A model generated the notes under the pieces. The model ran no database searches. It was not told the origin of the DNA and saw only the letters and a list, made by a program, of their open reading frames with translations. Source: Alistipes sp. (lineage in GTDB: Bacteria > Bacteroidota > Bacteroidia > Bacteroidales > Rikenellaceae). Taken from it: a stretch of DNA of 64,000 nt. Of this stretch, positions 55,331 through 64,000 are shown in pieces. Each line of letters opens with the position of its first letter. Positions within the stretch are counted from its first letter, which is position 1. The stretch is taken from contig JAFLRR010000010.1 in assembly GCA_022511345.1 (NCBI GenBank), positions 1 through 64,000 of the forward strand, in the 5' to 3' direction. Position numbers and translations under genes: made by a program.

Positions 55331-56128
55331 ATGTTCGATACGCTCAATACGGGAATAGTGCTGATGCTCGTGCTGTCGGGTGTCGTGGTGGGCATAATCA
55401 ACACGCTCGCGGGCGGAGGCTCTGTGGTCTCCGTGACCATGTTCGCGGCCCTCGGCCTGCCCATAGGCATGGCCAACGGAACCAACCGCCTGCCGGTGCT
55501 GCTGCAGAATTTCACCTCGACGCTGACTTTCCTGCGCAAGCGCATGCTCGACGTGCGCACGGGGCTTCTGCTCTCGATTCCCACCGTTGCGGGCAACATC
55601 GCCGGCTCGGTGGCGGCCTCGCATGTCGACGAGCGGATATTCAAAGTCTGTATGTCGGTGGTGCTTGCCGTAATCCTCGTCTACATGATATTCGACCGCC
55701 ACAAGCACTACCATGGCGGCCCGGAGATGGAGATAAGAAAGCGCCACTACATGTGGTTCCTTGCCGTTGGATTCTACAGCGGCTACATCTACATAGGCCT
55801 CGGCTATCTGATTCTGGCCATTGCCGTATGGTCTATGAAGCTGGACATAATCACGGCCAACGTAATCAAAAATTTCGTCATATTCGTCTCTACGCCTTTC
55901 GCCCTGGCGGTATTTGCCGTGAACGGCCAGGTGGCGTGGATTTACGGACTGCTCCACGGCGCCGGCAACATAGTTGGCGCCTTTCTGGCCTCGCACTATG
56001 CCGTGGGGTGGGGAGTGCGGTTCGTGAAAATTTTTACGATATTCGTGGTGCTTTTCTGTTTTGCGGATTTGACGGGAATAGTATCTTTGCGGGAGATTTT
56101 CGGCGGGATGCTTGCATCGCTCAGATAG
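55331..56128 (+). CDS. TSUP (TauE/SafE) family permease
   Basis: 265 residues with about eight hydrophobic helices and the two-repeat layout of the sulfite exporter TauE/SafE family; N-T-L-A-G-G-G-S near residue 24 and G-T-N-R-L-P near 49 are family marks, repeated weakly in the second half (Y-I-G-L-G-Y). It may export sulfite or organosulfonates; the substrate is not shown by sequence. It is followed after 25 bases by uvrA, possibly co-transcribed. Confidence 0.88.
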   Translation: MFDTLNTGIVLMLVLSGVVVGIINTLAGGGSVVSVTMFAALGLPIGMANGTNRLPVLLQNFTSTLTFLRKRMLDVRTGLLLSIPTVAGNIAGSVAASHVDERIFKVCMSVVLAVILVYMIFDRHKHYHGGPEMEIRKRHYMWFLAVGFYSGYIYIGLGYLILAIAVWSMKLDIITANVIKNFVIFVSTPFALAVFAVNGQVAWIYGLLHGAGNIVGAFLASHYAVGWGVRFVKIFTIFVVLFCFADLTGIVSLREIFGGMLASLR

Positions 56129-56153
56129 AGCCGCCCCTCCGTACGACTGACAT

Positions 56154-58979
56154 ATGAACAACAGTGAGGAAAATATCATAAAGGTCACCGGTGCCCGCGT
56201 GCACAACCTCAAGAATGTCGACGTCGAGATTCCGCGCGACAGCCTGACCGTCATAACGGGCCTCTCCGGCTCGGGCAAGTCGTCGCTTGCATTCGACACC
56301 ATCTATGCCGAAGGTCAGCGCCGCTACATGGAGACCCTGTCGACCTATGCGCGCCAGTTCGTAGGCGTGCTCGAGCGGCCCGATGTCGATAAAATCACGG
56401 GGCTGAGCCCCGTTGTAGCCATCGAGCAGAAGACGGTCAACAAAAATCCCCGCTCGACGGTGGGTACCGTGACCGAGATAAACGACTTCCTGCGCCTGCT
56501 CTACGCCCGCGCCGCGCGGGCCTACTCGCCGGTTACGGGCGAACCCATGGCCCGGTATACCGACGAGCAGATAGGCGCACTGATTCAGAGCGGCTTCAAC
56601 GGCCGTAAAATAGCGCTTACGGCTCCTGTTGTCAAGGCCCGCAAGGGTCACTACCGCGAGCTGTTCGAGTCGCTGGCCAAGAAGGGCTACCTCTATGCCC
56701 GCATCGACGGCGAGATAAGCGAGATTTCGGCGGGCATGCGCCTGGACCGCTACAAGATACACACCGTCGAGCTGGTCGTCGACCGCCTGACGGTCAACGC
56801 CGACTCTCACGAGCGCATGATGAAGTCGCTGGCCGAGGCCATGAAGCACGGCAAGGGCACCATGGCCGTCTACGACTACGGTACTGGCGGCATGCGCTAC
56901 TATTCGCGCCACCTCATGTGCCCCTCGACAGGTACGGCCTTCGAGGACCCTGCACCCAACACCTTCTCGTTCAATTCGCCGCAGGGCGCCTGCCCCTGTT
57001 GCAACGGTCTGGGCGTCGAGGCCGTGTTCGACCGCGCGAGAATAATCCCCGACCCGCGGCTGTCGATAGCCGCAGGCGGCATCGAACCTTTGGGCAAGCG
57101 GCGCAGCAACATGCTCTTCGCTATGCTCGAGACTCTGGGCCGGCGTCACGACTTCAGCCTCGACGACCCTCTGTCGACCCTCTCCGAGACGGCTCTGCAT
57201 GCCGTGCTCTACGGCGACCCCGAGCCGCTGACGGTCAACATGTCCGAGTATGCGGGTTCGGGCGGCAACCGCCTGATAGCCTGGGAGGGCGTAGCCGAAT
57301 ATGTCGACCGCTCCGACGACGATACCAAGCGCGGCGCCAAGTGGCGCGAGCAGTTCATGGCCTACCGCACGTGCAGCCTCTGCGGCGGCGCCCGCCTGCG
57401 TTCCGAAGCGCTCCATTTCCGCATAGGCGACAAGAACATAGCTGACGTGTCGGCCATGTCCATCGACGAATTCTCGCGGTGGATGGCCGGCATCGGGGAG
57501 CTGATGACCGACAAGGAGCGCACCATTGCCCAGGATGTGGTCAAGGAGATTCGCGAGCGCCTGCACTTTCTTGTCGAGGTGGGCCTGGGCTACCTGTCGC
57601 TAAACCGTCCGGCGCGGTCGCTGTCGGGCGGCGAAAGCCAGCGCATAAGACTCGCCACGCAGATAGGCTCCAAGCTGGTCAACGTGCTCTACATCCTCGA
57701 CGAGCCGAGCATAGGCCTCCACCAGCGCGACAACCGTCGCCTGATACGGTCGCTGAAGGATTTGCGCGATGCCGGCAACTCGGTCATAGTGGTCGAACAC
57801 GACGAGGAAATGATGCGTGCGGCCGACTATATAGTCGATGTGGGACCTTTGGCCGGTCGCAAGGGCGGCAGGATAGTGGCGGCGGGCACTATCGACGAAA
57901 TCATGCGCTCCGACTCCATGACGGCCGACTACCTGACCGGCCGCCGCCGCATAGAGATTCCCGCCGTGCTGCGCAAGGGCAGCGGCGCCTCGCTCACTGT
58001 GCGCGGAGCCCGCGGCAACAACCTCAAGAACATCGATGCCGAGTTCCCTCTGGGCAAATTCATATGCGTCACCGGCGTGAGCGGCTCGGGCAAGTCGTCG
58101 CTGGTCAACGGCACGCTGCGGCCCGCGCTTAGCCGCCATCTCTACCGCTCGTTCGACATGCCGCTGGACCACGATGCCGTGGAGGGCATGGAGAACATCG
58201 ACAAGCTGGTTGTTGTCGACCAGTCGCCCATAGGGCGTTCGCCGCGTAGCAATCCGGCTACCTATTCCGACGTCTTCACCGACATAAGACGCCTCTTCGA
58301 GTCCACGCCCGACGCCCGCATCCGCGGCTTCAAGGCCGGACGCTTCTCTTTCAACGTCAAGGGGGGCCGCTGCGAGGAGTGCCGCGGCGCCGGCGTGCAG
58401 ACCATCGAGATGAACTTTCTGCCCGACGTCTATGTCACCTGCAAGGCTTGCGGCGGTCACCGCTACAACCGCGAGACTCTGGCGGTGAAGTACAAGGGCC
58501 GCAACATCGACGAGGTGCTGGGCATGACCGTCAATGCCGCCACCGAGTTCTTCGAGAGCATCCCGTCCATACACCAGAAACTGTCGGCCATACGCGAGGT
58601 GGGCCTGGGCTACCTTACTCTCGGCCAGCCATGCACGACCCTTTCGGGCGGCGAGAGTCAGCGCATAAAGCTCGCCGGCGAGCTCTCCAAGCGCGACACC
58701 GGACGCACGCTCTACATTCTCGACGAGCCGACCACAGGCCTGCATTTCGAGGATACGGCCCGACTGCTCGAGGTGCTGCACAAGCTGGTCGACCGCGGCA
58801 ACACGGTCATAGTCATCGAACACAACCTCGACGTTATAAAGGTCGCCGACCACATCATAGACATCGGCCCCGAGGGGGGCGAAGGCGGCGGCCGCATAGT
58901 CGCGCAGGGCACTCCCGGCCAGATTGCGGCGTGCGAGGCCAGCTACACGGGCCGCTTCCTGCGCGAGATGGGGCTGTAG
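56154..58979 (+). CDS. uvrA: Excinuclease ABC subunit A
   Basis: 941 residues. Two ABC ATPase modules: Walker [11 protein letters not shown] near residue 34 and G-V-S-G-S-G-K-S-S near 640, with signature L-S-G-G-E-S-Q-R-I in both halves. Zinc-binding C-P-C-C near 280 and C-E-E-C with C-K-A-C further on match the UvrA zinc fingers. It recognises bulky DNA lesions and loads UvrB. The long reading frame on the opposite strand is a GC-driven shadow. Confidence 0.98.
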   Translation: MNNSEENIIKVTGARVHNLKNVDVEIPRDSLTVITGLSGSGKSSLAFDTIYAEGQRRYMETLSTYARQFVGVLERPDVDKITGLSPVVAIEQKTVNKNPRSTVGTVTEINDFLRLLYARAARAYSPVTGEPMARYTDEQIGALIQSGFNGRKIALTAPVVKARKGHYRELFESLAKKGYLYARIDGEISEISAGMRLDRYKIHTVELVVDRLTVNADSHERMMKSLAEAMKHGKGTMAVYDYGTGGMRYYSRHLMCPSTGTAFEDPAPNTFSFNSPQGACPCCNGLGVEAVFDRARIIPDPRLSIAAGGIEPLGKRRSNMLFAMLETLGRRHDFSLDDPLSTLSETALHAVLYGDPEPLTVNMSEYAGSGGNRLIAWEGVAEYVDRSDDDTKRGAKWREQFMAYRTCSLCGGARLRSEALHFRIGDKNIADVSAMSIDEFSRWMAGIGELMTDKERTIAQDVVKEIRERLHFLVEVGLGYLSLNRPARSLSGGESQRIRLATQIGSKLVNVLYILDEPSIGLHQRDNRRLIRSLKDLRDAGNSVIVVEHDEEMMRAADYIVDVGPLAGRKGGRIVAAGTIDEIMRSDSMTADYLTGRRRIEIPAVLRKGSGASLTVRGARGNNLKNIDAEFPLGKFICVTGVSGSGKSSLVNGTLRPALSRHLYRSFDMPLDHDAVEGMENIDKLVVVDQSPIGRSPRSNPATYSDVFTDIRRLFESTPDARIRGFKAGRFSFNVKGGRCEECRGAGVQTIEMNFLPDVYVTCKACGGHRYNRETLAVKYKGRNIDEVLGMTVNAATEFFESIPSIHQKLSAIREVGLGYLTLGQPCTTLSGGESQRIKLAGELSKRDTGRTLYILDEPTTGLHFEDTARLLEVLHKLVDRGNTVIVIEHNLDVIKVADHIIDIGPEGGEGGGRIVAQGTPGQIAACEASYTGRFLREMGL

Positions 58980-59065
58980 ACCTTCATTGGCCAGCTGCGG
59001 ACCAGCCGGTTCGTTGCGGCCGCGCGGCTGCGGCGCACCGATTTTCTCAATTTGCGGAAAATTCC

Positions 59066-59073
59066 TATTTTTG
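59066..59073 (+). promoter_or_regulatory. -7 box (TATTTTTG) of cysS
   Basis: Exact TAnnTTTG match 20 bases upstream of the cysS ATG at 59094. A -33 TTTG is not well placed. Confidence 0.6.
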
Positions 59074-59093
59074 TAAAAATTTTTCAGCATCCC

Positions 59094-60569
59094 ATGGACA
59101 GCGAACTCACTCTCTACAATACGCTCACCCGCCGCAAGGAGCGGTTCGAGCCTCTGACCCCCGGCCGCGTAGGCATGTACGTCTGCGGCCCCACCGTTTA
59201 CGGCGACCCGCATCTGGGCCATGCGCGCCCGTCGGTCACCTTCGACCTTCTGTTCCGCTATCTGACCGCCCTGGGCTACAAGGTGCGCTATGTGCGCAAC
59301 ATCACCGACGTGGGCCATCTGGAGCACGATGCCGACGAGGGCGAGGACAAGATAGCCAAGAAGGCGCGCCTCGAGCAGCTCGAACCCATGGAAGTGGCCC
59401 ACTACTACACCGAGCGCTACCGCCGCGCGATGGATTCGCTGAACGTCAAGAGCCCTTCGATAGAGCCCCACGCCAGCGGCCACATCATCGAGCAGATAGA
59501 GTTCGTCAAGCGCATCCTCGACGCCGGCCTGGCCTACGAGTCCAACGGTTCGATATATTTCGATGTCGACGCCTACAACCGCAGCCACCGCTACGGAATA
59601 CTCTCGGGCCGCAATCTCGACGACATCCTGACCGACACGCGCGAGCTCGATGGCCAGAGCGACAAGCGCAAATCCTACGATTTCGCCCTCTGGAAGAAGG
59701 CCTCGCCCGAGCATATCATGCGCTGGCCCTCGCCGTGGGGCGACGGCTTCCCCGGCTGGCACATGGAGTGCTCGGCCATGAGCACCAAGTATCTCGGCGA
59801 GCGCTTCGACATCCACGGCGGCGGCATGGACCTGATGTTCCCGCACCACGAGTGCGAGATTGCGCAGTCCACGGCAGCCCTGGGTCATGACTCGGCCAAG
59901 TATTGGATTCACAACAACATGATTACCATCAACGGCAAGAAGATGGGCAAGTCGCTCGGCAACTTCATCACCTTGGAGGAGGTCTTCACCGGCAGCCACA
60001 AGCTGCTGGCGCAGGCCTACACGCCCATGACCGTGCGCTTCTTCATCCTTCAGGCCCACTACCGCTCCACGCTCGACTTCTCCAACGAGGCCCTGCAGGC
60101 TGCCGAGAAGGGTCTCGACAGGCTCATGAAGGGCATCGAGACGCTGTCTAAAATCAAACCCTCGGAGCAATCCGACGTCGATGTGAGCGACCTGCGCCGC
60201 CGCTGCGCCGAGGCCATGGCCGACGACCTGAACTCGCCCATGGTCATCTCGGCTATGTTCGACTGGGTGCGCATCGTCAACCAGATAGCCGACGGCCGCC
60301 AGCACATCAGCGCCCCGGACCTCGACGAGCTTCGCTCCGTATTCTCGCTCTATGCCTTCGACATACTGGGCCTTCGCGACGAGAAGACTGCCGGCATGGC
60401 TGCAGGCAAGGACTACGTGACGCCTCTTGTCGAGCTGCTGCTCGATATGCGCATGCAGGCCAAGGCTGCAAAGGACTGGGCCGCCTCGGACAAGATTCGC
60501 GACTCGCTGGCCGCAGCAGGCATACGCGTCAAGGACCGCAAGGACGGCTGCGACTGGGAGATTGAGTAA
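59094..60569 (+). CDS. cysS: Cysteine-tRNA ligase
   Basis: 491 residues from the ATG at 59094 (M-D-S-E-L-T). Class I motifs [12 protein letters not shown] near residue 30 and K-M-G-K-S-L-G near 282 are intact, with the zinc ligand Cys in Y-V-C-G-P-T and W-H-M-E-C-S near 222. It charges tRNA-Cys. The extended reading from 59052 runs across the -7 box and is not used. It stands alone between uvrA and a terminator. Confidence 0.97.
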   Translation: MDSELTLYNTLTRRKERFEPLTPGRVGMYVCGPTVYGDPHLGHARPSVTFDLLFRYLTALGYKVRYVRNITDVGHLEHDADEGEDKIAKKARLEQLEPMEVAHYYTERYRRAMDSLNVKSPSIEPHASGHIIEQIEFVKRILDAGLAYESNGSIYFDVDAYNRSHRYGILSGRNLDDILTDTRELDGQSDKRKSYDFALWKKASPEHIMRWPSPWGDGFPGWHMECSAMSTKYLGERFDIHGGGMDLMFPHHECEIAQSTAALGHDSAKYWIHNNMITINGKKMGKSLGNFITLEEVFTGSHKLLAQAYTPMTVRFFILQAHYRSTLDFSNEALQAAEKGLDRLMKGIETLSKIKPSEQSDVDVSDLRRRCAEAMADDLNSPMVISAMFDWVRIVNQIADGRQHISAPDLDELRSVFSLYAFDILGLRDEKTAGMAAGKDYVTPLVELLLDMRMQAKAAKDWAASDKIRDSLAAAGIRVKDRKDGCDWEIE

Positions 60570-60594
60570 AAATGTCCGGCATTCGGACTGTGTC

Positions 60595-60622
60595 GGCGGG
60601 TAGAGTGCTACCCGCCGTTTTT
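60595..60622 (+). terminator. Terminator of cysS
   Basis: CGGCGG-TAG / CTA-C-CCGCCG stem with an AGTG loop and one bulge, followed by a T tract, 25 bases after the cysS stop. Confidence 0.8.
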
Positions 60623-60701
60623 CATGCCGTGCGGCTGCTGGAGCATTAGGCAAGGAATTTGCGTTCGCGGGCACATAGCAGTTTCATTTTAATATGTGCC
60701 T

Positions 60702-61292
60702 ATGAAAAAGACGATTTACTTTTTAGTCGCAGCTCTTGCGTGCATCCCTCTGATGTACACCATCGGCCAGTCGACAATCTCGCGCAATGCGCAGAACAAC
60801 ACCTCGGTGCTGCAGAAGCAGCGCCCCGTATCTCCCAAGGAGGAGCGCCGCGAGGCCCGCGAGAAGCGCCGTGCCGAGCGTATCGCCGCCTACGAGAAGT
60901 TCATGGATTCGGTGGTCATGTCGCGCCACTTCCAGTTCAACCCGCAGACCATGCAGGTGCAGCCTGCGGGCGCCATGCGCCAGATTATGAACCCCAACTT
61001 CGAGATAGGGGTGTGGGGCGACGTGGTCGACGTCTGCATACCCTACATCAAGGGTTATGTGCCTCCCTATTCGCTGACGATGCTCAACTACACGCTCCCC
61101 TCGGTCCAGGGATACATGGCCGAACAGACGCATGAGGGCTGGACCGTCACCTTCTCCTCGCCGCTCTTCACGGCCGGCACCTATACGTTCACCTTCGAGA
61201 TATACTCGCGCATGGGCGGCTGTACGCTCACGGTGACCAATCCGTGGTACAATCCGGTGCAGTATACGGGAACCATTACGGCGATATATTGA
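60702..61292 (+). CDS. DUF4251 family exported protein
   Basis: 196 residues from the ATG at 60702 (M-K-K-T-I-Y). An N-terminal hydrophobic segment (about 5-20) is followed by a very basic coiled-coil-like stretch (E-E-R-R-E-A-R-E-K-R-R). The DUF4251 domain runs from about 65 to the end, with N-P-N-F-E-I-G-V-W-G-D and T-F-S-S-P-L-F-T-A-G-T-Y-T-F-T-F. Family function is unknown. It has its own convergent terminator with the sulfatase. Confidence 0.8.
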   Translation: MKKTIYFLVAALACIPLMYTIGQSTISRNAQNNTSVLQKQRPVSPKEERREAREKRRAERIAAYEKFMDSVVMSRHFQFNPQTMQVQPAGAMRQIMNPNFEIGVWGDVVDVCIPYIKGYVPPYSLTMLNYTLPSVQGYMAEQTHEGWTVTFSSPLFTAGTYTFTFEIYSRMGGCTLTVTNPWYNPVQYTGTITAIY

Positions 61293-61311
61293 TTCGCCTA
61301 CGCTTAAAGAG

Positions 61312-61346
61312 ACAGGGCGGCCCTATGAAGGCCGCCCTGTTTGTTT
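61312..61346. terminator. Bidirectional terminator between the DUF4251 gene and the sulfatase
   Basis: An 11-bp perfect stem ACAGGGCGGCC / GGCCGCCCTGT with a seven-base loop, followed by a T-rich stretch on the plus strand. Confidence 0.85.
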
Positions 61347-61356
61347 TCCGCACCGC

Positions 61357-62796
61357 TCAGCGGCGGAATATCGGCCAGGCCGGGTCGTCGACCCATGCCT
61401 GACGCATGAGCGAGCGCAGATGCTCGGCCTTTTCGGGGTTGGCCTCTATGACATCGGCAGTCTCGCCGGGGTCGTCGGCCAGGTTGTAGAGCTCGTATCG
61501 CGGGTTGTCGCTGCGAACGTTCAGATGCAGCAGCTTCCAGTCGCCCTCGCGGACGGCCTCGCGGCCGCCGAGTTCGCTGAAGCTGAAGTACAGATAGTCG
61601 CTCTCGCGATACTCCTGGTCGCGGCCCTCGAGCAGCGGCACTATGCTGTGGCCGTCGCCTTCATCATCGAGGCTCGTGCCGGCAATCTCGGCGAATGTCG
61701 AGGGCAGGTCCCAGAATGTGCATATTCTGTCGCATGTGCCCGATGCCGTGATTCCGCAGCCTGCGAAGATCATCGGTACGCGTATTCCGCCCTCGTAGAG
61801 GTCGCGCTTGTATCCGCGCAGGGGGCCGTTGCTGTCGAAGAAGTCGGGGTCGGCTCCGCCCTCCATGTGGGGACCGTTGTCGCTGGAGAATATTATGACC
61901 GTGTTCTCCAGCACTCCCCGCTCGCGCAGTCGTGCGACCAGCTCGCCGACATAGCGGTCCAGGCGCGTGACCATGGCCGCGAATGTTGCGCGTGGATACT
62001 CCTGCGAGCAGTAACCGCCGTGGCGGAATGCCGGGCCCGAGTCGACGCCGCGATAGGGCGTCTCGGGGTAGCGGCCCCGCAGCTGTTCTATGATATCATC
62101 CTCGGGGACTATGAGTTCGGCGTGGGGTATGGTCGTGGGGTAGAAGAGCATGAAAGGCCGGTCGGCGCACTCGTCTATGAACTCGAGCGCCTGTGCGTGA
62201 ATCAGATCCGGGGCATAGGCTCCGCTGCCGTAGGGCCCCGATGTGTCGAGCTCCACGCGCTGCGAGTTGTCCCACAGATGGTCGGGGTAGTAGCTGTGGG
62301 CCAGCAGCTGGCAGTTGTAGCCGTAGAACCGGTCCACGCCCTGACGCATCGGGTCTCCTGTGGTGCCAATGAATCCGAGGCCCCATTTGCCGAATACTCC
62401 GACGGTGTATCCCGCGGCCTTCAGCGCGCCGAACATCACGGCCGAATCCTCTGGCAGCGGATACTGTCCCTCGGGCTGGAGCTCGAGGTTGCCGCGCACT
62501 GCCGTGTGTCCCGAGTGCAGACCCGTGAGCAGACACGACCGCGAGGGCGCGCTGACGGTGGTGCCGGCGTAGCACTGCGTGAAGCGCAGGCCCGAGGCTG
62601 CCAGCGAGTCTATGTTGGGCGTCGAGAAGCGCTGCTGTCCGTAGCAGCTCAAATCGCCGTAGCCGAGGTCGTCGGCAAGTATGAACACTATGTTGGGCTG
62701 TTGTTGCGCAGCAGCGGGCGCCGCCGCCGAGAGCATGGCGCCGCCGAGCAGAAGACCGCAGCGCGAGGGGCTGTTGAGCTTTGTTTTCATTGTCAT
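61357..62796 (-). CDS. Serine-type sulfatase (second)
   Basis: 479 residues with a signal peptide (A-A-P-A-A-A-Q). Core motifs are I-V-F-I-L-A-D-D-L-G-Y-G-D near residue 36 and the formylglycine site Ser82-Ala-Pro-Ser-Arg86 then L-L-T-G. V-F-G-K-W-G-L-G near 136 and S-S-D-N-G-P near 306 complete the active-site set, the first reading Gly where His is common after K-W (the first sulfatase has K-W-H). It would act on sulfated glycans after maturation by anSME. It lies 9 bases after the EF-hand/LRR gene on the same strand. Confidence 0.9.
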   Translation of the reverse strand: MTMKTKLNSPSRCGLLLGGAMLSAAAPAAAQQQPNIVFILADDLGYGDLSCYGQQRFSTPNIDSLAASGLRFTQCYAGTTVSAPSRSCLLTGLHSGHTAVRGNLELQPEGQYPLPEDSAVMFGALKAAGYTVGVFGKWGLGFIGTTGDPMRQGVDRFYGYNCQLLAHSYYPDHLWDNSQRVELDTSGPYGSGAYAPDLIHAQALEFIDECADRPFMLFYPTTIPHAELIVPEDDIIEQLRGRYPETPYRGVDSGPAFRHGGYCSQEYPRATFAAMVTRLDRYVGELVARLRERGVLENTVIIFSSDNGPHMEGGADPDFFDSNGPLRGYKRDLYEGGIRVPMIFAGCGITASGTCDRICTFWDLPSTFAEIAGTSLDDEGDGHSIVPLLEGRDQEYRESDYLYFSFSELGGREAVREGDWKLLHLNVRSDNPRYELYNLADDPGETADVIEANPEKAEHLRSLMRQAWVDDPAWPIFRR

Positions 62797-62805
62797 TGCA
62801 TGTCG

Positions 62806-63648
62806 TCAGAATCCGATTCCCGAGCCTATCAGCAGAAACAAGAGGGCCTCGGCATTGACTTCGGGCTCCTGGTAGAATTCGCGGTTGCCCTGTTCGTCTA
62901 CGAGCAGAATGTTGGTCGTTCGGGCTATGGATTGCTTGAGTCGGCCTATGTTTGTGTTCTTTTTTACGGCTATTACCTTGAGCGACGGCATGGTGCAATT
63001 GATGGTCTCGAGGTTTGTGTTGACCAGATTCAGCGATTCGATTTTGTTGTCGTTGCACCACAGCCACGACAGAGCGGAGTTGGTGCTCAGGTCGAGCGAT
63101 GTCAGCTGGCATTTTGCACATGTGAGCGTATTCAGCGCCGTGCATCCGTTGACGTTGATGCTTCTGAGGCTGCTGTTGTTGTCGCATCTGAGCGATTTGA
63201 GCGATTTGTGGTCATGCAAATCGATAGTCGTGAGCCTCGTGTTTATGCAGCCCATCGTTTCGAGAGCCATGTTCTCGCTGAGGTCTATTTGGGTGAGCAG
63301 AGATTTGGAGATGAGTACGTTTTTCAGCGCGCGATTGCGTCTGATATCCAGTGTGCGGAGATTTGGGGCATTGCAGATCAACGCATCAATGTTGCTGAAG
63401 TATTGTATTCCCTCGGCCGAGGTTATCTGGTCGCCATATATGGTGATTCTCGTTACAGCCAGCGCCTCGCTCTGCGATATCTTTCCGTCGCCGTCGGTGT
63501 CGTATTTTTCTATTACCATGGCGCGGAAGGCCGGGTCGGGGAATGCCTGAACCATGCTTGCCGGTATTGCCTGGGCATGGGCCTGAGTACCGCCGGCAGT
63601 GGCCAGCGCGCACAATGAAAGGAGCAGAATCAGTCTCATAAGTCGCAT
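62806..63648 (-). CDS. Exported leucine-rich-repeat protein with EF-hand loop
   Basis: 280 residues from the ATG at 63648 (the Met at 63639 is an alternative), with a signal peptide (A-H-A-Q-A). A canonical 12-residue EF-hand loop follows, Asp50-T-D-G-D-G-K-I-S-Q-S-Glu61. Residues about 75-245 are irregular leucine-rich repeats (L-R-T-L-D-I, L-T-Q-I-D-L, L-T-T-I-D-L, L-T-S-L-D-L, I-E-S-L-N-L). Such proteins are usually cell-surface binders. It is upstream of the second sulfatase in the same run, so the two may act on one polymer; that link is inference. Confidence 0.8.
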   Translation of the reverse strand: MRLMRLILLLSLCALATAGGTQAHAQAIPASMVQAFPDPAFRAMVIEKYDTDGDGKISQSEALAVTRITIYGDQITSAEGIQYFSNIDALICNAPNLRTLDIRRNRALKNVLISKSLLTQIDLSENMALETMGCINTRLTTIDLHDHKSLKSLRCDNNSSLRSINVNGCTALNTLTCAKCQLTSLDLSTNSALSWLWCNDNKIESLNLVNTNLETINCTMPSLKVIAVKKNTNIGRLKQSIARTTNILLVDEQGNREFYQEPEVNAEALLFLLIGSGIGF

Positions 63649-63674
63649 TTTTTTTGAAAAAAAACTATGGTTCA

Positions 63675-63691
63675 CAAAATTAGCAAACATA
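63675..63691 (-). promoter_or_regulatory. Two candidate -7 boxes for the EF-hand/LRR gene
   Basis: On the minus strand TATGTTTG (63684-63691) and TAATTTTG (63675-63682), both exact TAnnTTTG matches 27 and 36 bases before the ATG at 63648. No clear -33 element was found, so which one is used is open. Confidence 0.55.
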
Positions 63692-63712
63692 TTTCTAAAA
63701 TGCAACGTCAAT

Positions 63713-63737
63713 AATCCGGGTTGAATCCCGGATTTTT
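63713..63737 (+). terminator. Palindrome with T run
   Basis: AATCCGGG / CCCGGATT stem, TTGAAT loop, then T3. It reads as a plus-strand terminator, yet no plus-strand gene precedes it in this window; it may be a stray hairpin. Confidence 0.4.
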
Positions 63738-64000
63738 CATTTGGCATATATGTCCGGATTGAATGTAAACCCGAAGTTTTTCAGCAGCCGGGCGTCGTCC
63801 AGCCTCTATCGCGCTGTCAATTCGCCGATAAGACGCCGGGAGGGGTGAAGTTTTGCAACCGATATTGCTGTGACTGTCGGGATGCCTGAAGCTGCCGGAG
63901 CCGCCGAACTTTCTGCATCGCTACTGTCCTTGTACCCATGTGCGAGAGCGATATTATGGTCTGTCCGCAATAGAGCTTTTCTTTTGCTCTCCTGCATCTC

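Larger units (their letters stand above)
63649..64000. other. 352-base region with no supported gene
   Basis: Contains two overlapping -7-like boxes for the minus strand and a palindrome with a T run. A 63-codon minus-strand reading frame (63806-63997) reaches the window edge but shows no recognisable family, so it is not called as a gene. Confidence 0.5.

Noticed and set aside
57600..60674. A 1024-codon open frame on the minus strand
   Set aside because: It lies wholly opposite uvrA and cysS, both with intact catalytic motifs, and its protein is low-complexity Ala/Val/Arg/His without a family; a GC-driven shadow.
63806..63997. A 63-codon minus-strand gene at the right edge
   Set aside because: No signal peptide, family motif or nearby promoter; it may be chance or a fragment of a gene beyond the edge.

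Overview
The window is a gene-dense, GC-rich segment of a chromosome from the phylum Bacteroidota. Evidence for that: promoters of the TTTG-N19/20-TAnnTTTG type, lipoproteins of the fimbrillin/DUF4493/PCMD/DUF6562/DUF5119 families, a DUF4492-cydAB operon, bifunctional FtcD, and serine-type sulfatases. The high GC and this gene set point to Rikenellaceae/Alistipes, but that placement is inference because no rRNA is present.

Layout. 1-9226: end of a surface-protein operon (DUF3575 barrel, DUF5119 lipoprotein, three DUF6562 lipoproteins, two of them carrying about 600-residue beta-helix extensions). 9229-12854: a serine-type sulfatase, then groES-groEL on the other strand. 13098-13935: tRNA-His and tspO. 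13945-21053: histidine-utilisation operon ftcD-hutU-hutH-hutI-yjbR on the minus strand. 21131-24251: DUF4492-cydA-cydB (cytochrome bd oxidase). 24274-24846: an orphan lipoprotein. 25025-35559: a seven-gene, translationally coupled surface operon (fimbrillin-lectin, three DUF4493-type lipoproteins, two paralogous outer-membrane barrels, a second PCMD protein). 35570-39154: asnS-rpoN-PAP2-like. 39139-41588: catalytically dead GH2-like protein, rlmH and a LuxR-type regulator. 41590-43597: metal-dependent hydrolase and rpsF-rpsR-rplI. 43682-48311: VWA protein, pseudokinase-WG protein, trxB, rnz and a SPOUT RNA methyltransferase. 48377-50079: CvfB-like protein and a methyltransferase. 50094-55175: ECF S component, DUF362, DUF1893, then a Tat-signal aldo/keto reductase with a NapH-NapG-like fusion. 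55260-60622: TSUP permease, uvrA, cysS. 60702-63691: DUF4251 protein, second serine-type sulfatase and an EF-hand/leucine-rich protein.

How genes work together. The hut operon takes histidine to glutamate with a one-carbon unit passed to tetrahydrofolate; cydAB provides microaerobic quinol oxidation; the two surface operons build cell-surface, probably glycan-facing, structures. The most interesting candidates for undescribed systems are (a) the fimbrillin/DUF4493/PCMD/barrel operon, (b) the apparently Tat-exported aldo/keto reductase paired with a NapH-NapG fusion that has an internal twin-arginine signal, and (c) the VWA plus degenerate-kinase-WG pair. No insertion sequence, prophage, CRISPR array or integrase was seen.
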